Source: CAYNFT01 sp964396535 (GTDB taxonomy: Bacteria; Chloroflexota; Dehalococcoidia; Dehalococcoidales; UBA2162). Taken from it: a stretch of DNA of 17,882 nucleotides. Under the pieces are notes generated by a model. That model did no database searches and had not been told where the DNA came from. It saw nothing but the letters and a program-made list of their open reading frames with translations. The stretch covers positions 1-17,882 of the forward strand of contig CAYNFT010000041.1 of the NCBI GenBank assembly GCA_964396535.1, written 5' to 3'. Positions 12,458-17,882 of the stretch are shown one piece after another (the stretch's first letter is position 1; each line of letters opens with the position of its first letter). The translations under genes were made by a program, and so were the position numbers.

Positions 12458-13656
12458 TAATGCCCTAGATGAATGCCTAGAGCGTCTGCTGGTTAAGGGC
12501 GAAACCATAGAGCAATGTCTAAAGAGCTTCCCGGAGCACGCAGATGAGCTTAAGTCATTGCTTGAGACAGCTTTGTCCACCAAGCAGGTGTCATCCATTC
12601 AGCCTCGCTCTGAGTTCAGGGACAAAGCTAGATACCAGTTCTACTCGGCACTCCAGGAGATGGAGCATAAGAAGAGGCGGCCTTTCTTTAGCTGGGGTTG
12701 GCAGCCACGATGGGCAACAGTGGTAGCCATCGTCCTTGCCCTCCTTCTGGCTTGCGGCGGTGGTACAGTGGCTACTGCCAGCGGCAGTATGCCCGATGAC
12801 CTTCTTTACCCGGTAAAGCTGGCTACCGAGCAGGTGCAGCTTACTTTTACTTTCTCCGATATAGGCAAAGCAGAACTAAACGCCAAGCTGGCAGATAAGA
12901 GAGTAGCAGAAATCGTTTACCTGGCTAGCGAAGGTAATTCAGAAAAAATAGAGCTAACTGCCCAGCGCCTTGATGGCTACCTGACAGAGATTGCAGATTT
13001 GTCCTCGACTCAAGAGGTAATGGTTGGTGTAGCGGTGACACCGGAAGTTGAAGAAACACCAGCAGTTGAAGAAGCAGCGACGGCTGAAGAAGTACCCGAA
13101 GAAGCAAGGGCAGTTGAAGAAGAACTTGGCCCTAAAGAAGCGACGGCATTTGAAGAAGTACCTATCCCTGAAGATGCGACGGCATTTGAAGAAGTACCTA
13201 TCCCTGAAGATGCGACGGCANNNNNNNNNNNNNNNNNNNNNNNNNNNNNNNNNNNNNNNNNNNNNNNNNNNNNNNNNNNNNNNNNNNNNNNNNNNNNNNN
13301 NNNNNNNNNNNNNNNNNNNNTTTGAAGAAGTACCTATCCCTGAAGATGCGACGGCATTTGAAGAAGTACCTGGCCCTGAAGATGCGACGGCATTTGAAGA
13401 AGTACCTATCCCTGAAGATGCGACGGCATTTGAAGAAGTACCTGGCCTTGAAAAGGCCGGGCGTGGTAAGGAAGCACCCGTCAAAGTTGACCGTCGGGCC
13501 AAGTTAAAGAAAACTATGGAGCGTCAGGCTAATAACAATACCGCCCGTCTGCGCGCTTTATTGCAAACAGCCTCAGCATCGGCCAGGCCTGCCCTGCTGC
13601 ACGCAATTGCCGTTTCAGAGAACGGCTATAAGAAAGCCCTTAAGGCTTTGGACTAG
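12435..13656 (+). CDS. DUF5667 membrane protein with 12-residue repeat array (contains assembly gap)
   Basis: Residues 1-92 are a soluble cytoplasmic segment (FDNALDECLERLL, then FPEHADELKSLLE) and one membrane helix follows at about 93-117. DUF5667 begins with MPDDLLYPVKLATEQVQL (119-136). An acidic region follows, degenerate at first (VEETPA, VEEELGPKEATA) and then nearly exact in the 36-bp repeat encoding FEEVPIPEDATA. Two copies precede the 100-N gap and four follow, some reading FEEVPGPEDATA; the last degenerates. The tail (VDRRAKLKKTMERQ to KALKALD) is basic and helical. The gap length is not a multiple of three, so the frame appears shifted across it, but the repeat frame is the same on both sides and I read one gene ending at TAG 13654-13656. 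The start overlaps the ECF sigma gene by 23 bp. The protein is a candidate membrane partner or anti-sigma-like sensor. Confidence 0.85.
13149..13464 (+). repeat. 36-bp in-frame tandem repeat array
   Basis: Units at 13149-13184, 13185-13220, [gap], 13321-13356, 13357-13392, 13393-13428 and a diverged unit at 13429-13464. The only variation between complete units is AT versus GG in the codons giving PIPED or PGPED. Near-identity at the DNA level implies recent expansion or homogenisation. Confidence 0.92.
13221..13320. other. Assembly gap (100 N) inside the repeat array
   Basis: One hundred Ns fall exactly between two repeat units. A length of 100 is the usual placeholder for an unknown distance, so the number of repeat units in the genome is not known. 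Confidence 0.98.
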
Positions 13657-13747
13657 CCACAATGGAGGTTCTTACAATCCCTTCGGTTCGCCACTGACTT
13701 CCTCTCGATATTCCATCCTTTATTGCATACTCTTCCCCCACTTTTCA

Positions 13748-13783
13748 GGGTTTTCTCCTTAAGAAAACCCGTAAACCCTTTTT
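13748..13783 (+). terminator. Terminator-like hairpin after the DUF5667 gene
   Basis: GGGTTTTC (13748-13755), a 7-nt loop and GAAAACCC (13763-13770), followed 8 nt later by a run of Ts (13779-13783). Confidence 0.5.
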
Positions 13784-13788
13784 AAATC

Positions 13789-13820
13789 TTAACAGGATTT
13801 TAGTATTTGGCTGTTATAAT
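13789..13820 (+). promoter_or_regulatory. Promoter of the small exported protein
   Basis: -10 TATAAT (13815-13820). No consensus -35 lies at 17 bp, but TTAACA (13789-13794) and, 11 bp on, TTAGTA (13800-13805) form a weak 11-bp-period repeat like the one before the response-regulator gene. It may be an activator-dependent promoter of the neighbouring two-component system. Confidence 0.4.
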
Positions 13821-13868
13821 TTTAATTAGAAACCTAAATAAATATAGTAGAAAGGAGGTGAAACAGAA

Positions 13869-14291
13869 ATGTGGCGGAGCAAGAAGCTTATTATTGGTCT
13901 GGTAGCTACCACACTGCTGGTCAGCGCATGCATAGGTGGGGTAGCCCTTGCTCAGGAAAACGAGGAGGAAAGCCAGTCCGAGGCACCCATCAATACTCTG
14001 TGGGACAAAGTCGCAACAATCCTGCAGGACGATGGCGTTAATATTACTTCGGAGCAGTTACAAACCGCCTTCTCCGAGGCACAGGAGCAACTTCGAACTG
14101 AAGCCTTACAAAACCGCCTTGAGGAACTTGTAGCCGAGGGGAAAATAACCCAGGAACAGGCAGACGAATATCTCAAGTGGATGGAGGCTAAGCCCGATGT
14201 TCCGCTTGACTTTGGCTTTCATGGTCGCGGCGGCTTCCGCGGTATGGGTGGAATGCGTGGCTGGGGTGGGCCTTGCATTCCCACCGAATAA
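13869..14291 (+). CDS. Small exported protein, DUF2680-like, Gly/Arg-rich tail
   Basis: This 140-residue protein has an N-terminal export signal (MWRSKK, hydrophobic about 7-24). Cleavage is ambiguous: VSAC at residues 18-21 fits a lipobox, while ALA followed by QENEEE (about residue 29) fits signal peptidase I. The mature part begins acidic, then is helical: LWDKVATILQ, and LQNRLEELVAEGKITQEQADEYLKWMEAKPD, a pattern common in DUF2680-type small secreted proteins. The C-terminus is rich in Gly, Arg, Met and Phe (GFHGRGGFRGMGGMRGWGG). AGGAGGTG (13853-13860), 8 nt before the ATG, is an excellent ribosome binding site. It lies just upstream of a response regulator and kinase, as do Spy/CpxP-type envelope proteins, but this is a contextual inference and the sequence is not a clear Spy homologue. 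Confidence 0.75.
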   Translation: MWRSKKLIIGLVATTLLVSACIGGVALAQENEEESQSEAPINTLWDKVATILQDDGVNITSEQLQTAFSEAQEQLRTEALQNRLEELVAEGKITQEQADEYLKWMEAKPDVPLDFGFHGRGGFRGMGGMRGWGGPCIPTE

Positions 14292-14330
14292 TCGAGCGGA
14301 CTCGCCGAACCCGTATTTTAGCTGACAACG

Positions 14331-14380
14331 AGGAAGAGAGGGAGAAATCTCCCTCTCTTCCTTAATAAATTTCTTTATTA
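14331..14380 (+). terminator. Strong terminator after the small exported protein
   Basis: GGAAGAGAGGGAGA (14332-14345), loop AA, TCTCCCTCTCTTCC (14348-14361) is a perfect 14-bp stem, 15 bp with the flanking A-T pair, followed by an A/T-rich tract. A second small stem (TAATAAA 14363-14369, TTTATTA 14374-14380) adjoins it. Confidence 0.75.
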
Positions 14381-14398
14381 GAGAAAAGCCTCCTAGAA

Positions 14399-14440
14399 CT
14401 AACATTTCCTTAACATTTACGTTATAAAATTATATATAAT
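14399..14440 (+). promoter_or_regulatory. PhoB-type direct repeats and -10 box before the response regulator
   Basis: TAACATTT occurs twice at exactly 11-bp spacing (14400-14407 and 14411-14418). In another register this reads CTAACA, 5 nt, TTAACA. The -10 TATAAT is at 14435-14440, and the usual -35 position is occupied by the second repeat, as in activator-dependent promoters of the PhoB/OmpR family. It is a likely autoregulatory site of the adjacent regulator. Confidence 0.55.
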
Positions 14441-14461
14441 GAATCGCTAAGGGAATGGAAG

Positions 14462-15157
14462 ATGGCAGGCAAAAGGGTTTTGGTAGTCGATGATGATGTA
14501 AAAACAGTGGAGCTAGTCAAGCTTTACCTCAACCGAGACGGCTACCGGGTACTTACTGCTTATGATGGCACCGAAGCGTTGCGCCTGGCTCGTGAAAGCC
14601 ACCCTGACCTCATCGTTCTGGACCTCATGCTGCCTGGTATCAATGGACTCGAAGTATGCCGTACCCTCAGAGCCGAATCCGATGTGCCAATCATTATGCT
14701 TACTGCCAAGACTACTGACCAAGACAAGCTAACGGGCCTTTCTCTGGGGGCGGATGATTATATTACCAAGCCCTTTAGCCCCAGAGAGTTAGCCGCCAGA
14801 GTGCGGGCAGTACTCAGACGTCTACCAGGAGAGCGTGGTCCCGATGAAATCAAGTGCGGTAAGCTTACCGTCAACTTCCTCAAACACGAGGCATCTATTG
14901 ATGGCAAACCTCTAGGTCTCACCGAGGTTGAATTCAAGCTACTGGGCGTTCTTGCCAAAGAACCGGGCAGAGTTTTTAGCCGGGCAGAGCTTATTGACAA
15001 GGCCCTTGGCTATGGTTTTGAGGGCTTTGACCGCACCATTGATGTTCATATCCTCAACCTGCGCCGAAAGCTTGAGCCAGACCCGAGCCATCCCAGATAC
15101 ATAAGGACAGTTTATGGAGCTGGCTACAAACTCACAGAGGTGAGTAATGACAGGTAG
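14462..15157 (+). CDS. OmpR/PhoB-family response regulator
   Basis: In this 231-residue protein the receiver domain is at about 4-118, with the acidic triad D10/D11/D12, phosphoacceptor D54 ([10 protein letters not shown]), T81 (IIMLTAK) and K103 ([11 protein letters not shown]). The winged-helix DNA-binding domain is at about 128-227 ([24 protein letters not shown], then [19 protein letters not shown], then [13 protein letters not shown]). All catalytic residues are present. TAAGGGA is about 7 nt before the ATG. The kinase gene starts 11 bp before this gene ends, so the pair is translationally coupled. Direct repeats at 14400-14421 suggest autoregulation. The signal cannot be assigned; similarity is to the PhoP/PhoB/BaeR type. 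Confidence 0.94.
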   Translation: MAGKRVLVVDDDVKTVELVKLYLNRDGYRVLTAYDGTEALRLARESHPDLIVLDLMLPGINGLEVCRTLRAESDVPIIMLTAKTTDQDKLTGLSLGADDYITKPFSPRELAARVRAVLRRLPGERGPDEIKCGKLTVNFLKHEASIDGKPLGLTEVEFKLLGVLAKEPGRVFSRAELIDKALGYGFEGFDRTIDVHILNLRRKLEPDPSHPRYIRTVYGAGYKLTEVSNDR

Positions 15158-16487
15158 ACTTCAGTTTCGTTTCCTCATAGCTTTCACCGCAGTAATATTA
15201 GTTACTATCGGGGCAGTATTGTTCTTCGTTAATCAGGCAACGCAGGATGAAATCCGCCGATTTGAGGAAAGGGTTGACCAGATGCGCACAGCCAGGATGG
15301 AAACGGAGCTATCCCACTTCTACCACGTTAACAGGGGTTGGACGGGAATTCAACCCTTCATCGAGCAGTGGGGTAACCTCTACGGGCAGCGAATTGTACT
15401 CACCGATAGCGAAGGGGCGGTAGTAGCTGACTCTCAGGGAGAACTCACAGGAAAGTATAACCCAGGCTCATCAGGCAGCCCCCTGCCTGCCCTATGGCAG
15501 ACAGGGGCAATCGGTACGCTTTACGTTACCCCGAAATCTTCAACGGAATTGGGCTTTGAATCACTACAAATCCTTTTCCGAACCATAGGACTCTATTTCC
15601 TCTGGGGAGGCTTGATTGCAGTTGCCATTGCCTTGATAATCACCTTTTTCCTGTCGCGGCGTATTTTGGCCCCGGTCAAAGCTCTTACCTATGCTGCTGA
15701 GCGCCTCGGGCGTGGTGATTTTACGCAAAGAGTAGAAGTGAAGGATAGAAGTGAACTTGGTGAACTGGCTAATACCTTTAACTCCATGGCCAATGACCTG
15801 GAACGCGCCGAGCAACTACGGCAGAACATGGTAGCCGATATTGCCCACGAACTTAGAACTCCGCTATCTAACATCAAGGGATACCTTGAAGCGACTCGCG
15901 ACGGTGTGGTTAAACCAGATGCGGATACTCTCCACAAGCTTGATGAAGAGGCGACTCTACTGTCACGACTGGTTGATGACCTTCAGGAGTTGAGTCTTGC
16001 TGAGGCAGGTGAACTGAAATTGGTTTGCCATGCACAAGACATTGCTAATTTAATTAACCAGACCGTGGCAGCAATACAGGCTAAAGCGATAGCAAAGGGG
16101 GTATCGATATCTGCTGAGTTGCCAGACAAGCTCCCACCGGTGAACATCGACACCTATCGAATAGGTCAGGTCTTGCGTAATCTTCTGGAGAATGCAGTAA
16201 CTCATACCGACACAGGCGGTTCTGTTACTATAGATGCCGGACAGCAGGATAATTGGGTATGGATAAGTGTTATTGACACTGGCGAAGGTCTCCCCGCTGA
16301 TGAACTGCCCAATATCTTTGAACGGTTCTACCGGGTGGATAAATCCCGCTCCAGAGCCACCGGCGGCAGTGGCCTGGGACTCACCATTGCCAGGCGTCTA
16401 GTAGAAGCCCATGGCGGCGAAATCAAAGTGCAGAGTGAACCTGGAAAGGGAAGCAATTTCTCATTTACCCTCCCTATATCAGAGTAA
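15147..16487 (+). CDS. Sensor histidine kinase (HAMP, HisKA, HATPase)
   Basis: In this 446-residue membrane kinase, TM1 is at about 8-28 and an extracytoplasmic sensor of about 110 residues follows (30-140, containing [18 protein letters not shown], a PAS/dCache-like strand pattern). TM2 is at about 145-169 and HAMP at about 170-222 ([21 protein letters not shown]). HisKA has the phosphoacceptor H234 in [20 protein letters not shown]. The ATPase carries N349 ([10 protein letters not shown]), the G1 box DTGEGLP (377-383), the F box [12 protein letters not shown] and the G2 box [18 protein letters not shown]. All boxes are intact. It overlaps the regulator gene by 11 bp (ATGACAGG) and forms a two-component pair with it. 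The domain order is as in BaeS/PhoR-type kinases. Confidence 0.95.
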   Translation: MTGRLQFRFLIAFTAVILVTIGAVLFFVNQATQDEIRRFEERVDQMRTARMETELSHFYHVNRGWTGIQPFIEQWGNLYGQRIVLTDSEGAVVADSQGELTGKYNPGSSGSPLPALWQTGAIGTLYVTPKSSTELGFESLQILFRTIGLYFLWGGLIAVAIALIITFFLSRRILAPVKALTYAAERLGRGDFTQRVEVKDRSELGELANTFNSMANDLERAEQLRQNMVADIAHELRTPLSNIKGYLEATRDGVVKPDADTLHKLDEEATLLSRLVDDLQELSLAEAGELKLVCHAQDIANLINQTVAAIQAKAIAKGVSISAELPDKLPPVNIDTYRIGQVLRNLLENAVTHTDTGGSVTIDAGQQDNWVWISVIDTGEGLPADELPNIFERFYRVDKSRSRATGGSGLGLTIARRLVEAHGGEIKVQSEPGKGSNFSFTLPISE

Positions 16488-16861
16488 TTCAATAATATTA
16501 TTATCAGACCACAAAAATCTTCATAATTACTTACATTTCTCAGCCACACTTATTACAGAATTAAATTCTTAATCTTACTAGTATACTAAATAGCACCAAC
16601 TTTCCACCATTTTAGGCACTTTAGGCACCGAGATTGGCACTTTTAAGTGGTAATATTCATTATAGCTTAACAGGAGTATCATTTTTTGTCATCAAATAAT
16701 CTACGTTCTTCTTGCATCAGAAAGACAAGCGTAAAGGGGGTGATAACTGGTAAAACTAAGATAGTAAGCGTTAGTATAACGCCACACTAAAGTTACAGAC
16801 AATCACGATTAGCGCTTATAAGTGAACCTGGTTAAAAGAAATATAGAAAGGAGAATTTGTT
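16488..16861. other. Gene-free stretch between the kinase and the lipoprotein gene
   Basis: It holds an AT palindrome AATAATATTATT (16491-16502) just after the kinase stop, and a 9-bp tandem duplication TTTAGGCAC (16611-16619 and 16620-16628) with a third partial GGCACTTTT at 16636-16644. The last contains the small palindrome CACTTTTAAGTG. AAAGGGGGTGAT near 16734-16745 resembles a ribosome binding site, but no convincing ORF follows. No clear promoter or RNA gene is seen. Confidence 0.45.
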
Positions 16862-17359
16862 ATGAAAAGGATAATAGTTACCACATTGGCACTAACTCTG
16901 CTAGTTAGTTTGGCAATAACTGGTACGGGCTGCAAGCTCACTGACTGTTTCTTTATGTGTGCTAACCCATCGATTGATATTGAGGTACAAGTCTCAGTAG
17001 ATCATGGCGAAAATTGGATTGATGCTGATAGTCTAGCAACCGCTCCTGATATAGTTGTGGGTGAGTGGGTAAAGTACAAATATATTGTAACGAACACCGG
17101 TGACGTCGAACTGACCAACATCACAATAATTGACCCCCTCTATGATGACAGTGGAGAATTTGCTGCTAATGTAATGTCCATGATAATCGACCCCTTACTC
17201 CCTGGAGCTTCCTTCGAAGGCAAAATTGGGTGGTGGTATCCTAATTTACTAGCTCTTGAGGGACTACACACGATTACGGCTACCGCTACTGGTGATTACA
17301 TTGGAGTCACTTATTTGGATAGCGACGACGCTTGTTACATTGGTATCAGTAGCCCCTAA
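16862..17359 (+). CDS. Lipoprotein with DUF11-like domain
   Basis: This 165-residue protein has a basic start (MKR), a hydrophobic stretch at about 4-20 and a cysteine at C24 in TGTGC, a loose lipobox (Gly at -1, Thr at -2), so lipid anchoring is likely. The mature part is a single beta-sandwich-like domain: SIDIEVQVSVDHGENWIDAD, then EWVKYKYIVTNTGDVELTNITIIDP and HTITATATGDYIG. The VxYxYxVTNTGxxxLTNxxxxD pattern is that of DUF11/conserved-repeat domains in surface proteins. Cysteines C29, C33 and one near the C-terminus could form a disulfide. AAAGGAG lies 8 nt before the ATG. It follows the two-component system by 374 bp and may be an envelope target of it, but nothing shows this directly. 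Confidence 0.78.
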   Translation: MKRIIVTTLALTLLVSLAITGTGCKLTDCFFMCANPSIDIEVQVSVDHGENWIDADSLATAPDIVVGEWVKYKYIVTNTGDVELTNITIIDPLYDDSGEFAANVMSMIIDPLLPGASFEGKIGWWYPNLLALEGLHTITATATGDYIGVTYLDSDDACYIGISSP

Positions 17360-17409
17360 TGACACCTTCAAACACCGGCCAAACTAAATAACTGTTTAAA
17401 CAAGGTTTG

Positions 17410-17442
17410 CTTAAGCGGTGGTATCAAATACCACCGCTTAAG
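17410..17442 (+). terminator. Perfect 14-bp hairpin after the lipoprotein gene
   Basis: CTTAAGCGGTGGTA (17410-17423), loop TCAAA, TACCACCGCTTAAG (17429-17442), followed by TCTTCAT. It is very stable but lacks a proper U-run. It lies 50 bp after the stop. Confidence 0.6.
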
Positions 17443-17466
17443 TCTTCATACCGTCATCGCAGGTTT

Positions 17467-17492
17467 ATTTTACTCAATTATTTGAGTAAAAT
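17467..17492. repeat. Second inverted repeat, AT-rich
   Basis: ATTTTACTCAA (17467-17477), a 4-nt loop, TTGAGTAAAAT (17482-17492), a perfect 11-bp stem. With A and T at both ends it could act as a bidirectional terminator or an operator. Apart from these two hairpins and the promoter at 17613, I see nothing in 17360-17678. Confidence 0.5.
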
Positions 17493-17612
17493 CCAGAAGA
17501 GCATAATTTCTTAGGAAAGTACTAGCCTCCAGGTATGAAATTCGGCGCCCCTTTTTAGTGAACAGTGGATAAGACGTCACTTTTTCGGTTGAGCAGATAT
17601 TATGTGGGCAAA

Positions 17613-17641
17613 TTGACTCTCAAAAATTACAGGAATAAAAT
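17613..17641 (+). promoter_or_regulatory. Promoter for the AlbA_2 gene
   Basis: -35 TTGACT (17613-17618), a 17-nt spacer, -10 TAAAAT (17636-17641). A start near 17648 leaves about 31 nt before the TTG start. Confidence 0.55.
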
Positions 17642-17678
17642 ATGTTTGAAAATGTGCTAAATAAACGAGGCAAGAAGC

Positions 17679-17882
17679 TTGTTAGTAACCTTTATTGATT
17701 TAAGAGAGTTTCTCAATCAGGGAGAGGACCTATATCGTGAGTTCAAACCCAAACTCCAAGGGTATCATGAGGAAGTTGGACATACATTATGTGTCTATGC
17801 AAATGACTTGAACTGGGCGGGCGGCGGATACGTTTTCTTTGGAGTAAATAACCAAAGAACAGCTGTTGGAACATACGAAGAC
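17679..17882 (+). CDS. AlbA_2 (Schlafen-type) domain protein, N-terminal fragment
   Basis: The frame opens after a stop at 17655-17657 and is open to the window end (68 codons). The best start is TTG at 17679, with GAGG (17667-17670) 8 nt upstream. The sequence fits the AlbA_2 domain: LREFLNQGEDLYREFKPKL matches the entry helix with its conserved EFK, HTLCVYANDLNWAGGGYVFFGVNNQ matches the AxxNxxGGxxxxGV core, and TAVGTYED the following strand. AlbA_2 proteins are putative nucleic-acid-binding ATPase-like regulators or defence proteins. The rest of the gene, including any ATPase or helix-turn-helix part, lies outside the window. Confidence 0.75.
   Translation, partial: MLVTFIDLREFLNQGEDLYREFKPKLQGYHEEVGHTLCVYANDLNWAGGGYVFFGVNNQRTAVGTYED

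Noticed and set aside
13149..13464. 36-bp regularly spaced repeats resembling a CRISPR array
   Set aside because: The units are directly adjacent with no spacers, and they stay in frame as FEEVPIPEDATA inside a coding gene.
13048..13656. Separate Lys-rich ORF starting at 13048 and a minus-strand ORF 12954-13502 across the array
   Set aside because: They are alternative frames of a stop-free repeat. The apparent join to the true C-terminus arises only because the placeholder gap of 100 N is not a multiple of three.
16629..16650. Sigma54 -24/-12 promoter at TTGGCAC
   Set aside because: The GG is not followed at 10 bp by GC, and no sigma54 activator is in the window.
16740..16790. 16-codon ORF (GTG start) in the gap before the lipoprotein gene
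   Set aside because: The Shine-Dalgarno-like AAAGGGG directly abuts the GTG, which is too close for initiation, and no other support is seen.
1..17882. tRNA or rRNA genes, integrase, transposase or attachment site
   Set aside because: None recognised on reading the intergenic regions on both strands; a covariance-model scan would be needed to exclude small RNAs.

Overview
The window looks like a metagenome-assembled bacterial chromosome fragment, most plausibly from Chloroflexota close to Dehalococcoidia. The reasons are a bacterial Elp3 of the short form known from Dehalococcoides, an ECF sigma factor translationally coupled to a DUF5667 protein, large secreted beta-rich surface proteins, a RimI/histone-deacetylase-like/DUF401 gene mix, strong AAGGAGG ribosome binding sites with GTG and TTG starts, and abundant short G-rich intergenic repeats. 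This placement is inference from gene content. Two N-runs (10 and 100 bases) show that it is scaffolded.

Layout. 1-771 (-) is the N-terminal part of a secreted surface protein. It is driven by two tandem sigma70 promoters and preceded by a structured leader of about 200 nt that carries a ten-codon upstream ORF. 772-1584 also holds a dispersed palindromic repeat. 1585-2811 is a DUF401 membrane protein and 2952-3404 a two-CBS-domain protein. 3505-4884 (-) is Elp3, and 5206-5853 (+), divergent from it across a repeat cluster, is a methyltransferase that resembles Trm9/ALKBH8. 6009-7052 is an unusually AT-rich orphan class III nucleotide-cyclase-like gene, followed by a 490-bp repeat cluster. 7543-10908 is a same-strand run: Zn alcohol dehydrogenase, half-size permease, 4-oxalocrotonate tautomerase homologue, a single-TM protein of unknown function, and a histone-deacetylase-fold hydrolase. 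The hydrolase converges on rimI (-). 11894-13656 is ECF sigma factor plus DUF5667 membrane protein with a 36-bp (12-residue) tandem array broken by the 100-N gap. 13869-16487 is a small secreted protein, an OmpR/PhoB-type response regulator and its histidine kinase. 16862-17359 is a lipoprotein with a DUF11-like domain, and 17679 to the window end is the start of an AlbA_2 (Schlafen-type) protein.

How the genes may work together. Elp3 makes the cm5U34 precursor in tRNA and eukaryotic Trm9 methylates that group to mcm5U. Finding a Trm9-like enzyme divergently next to Elp3 suggests a bacterial wobble-uridine pathway, which is the most interesting hypothesis here. The 12-16.5 kb region reads as a cell-envelope sensing module: sigma factor with membrane partner, exported small protein, and a two-component system whose promoter carries 11-bp-period direct repeats of the kind bound by PhoB-family regulators. 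The AT-rich cyclase and the AlbA_2 gene are the best candidates for transferred accessory functions.
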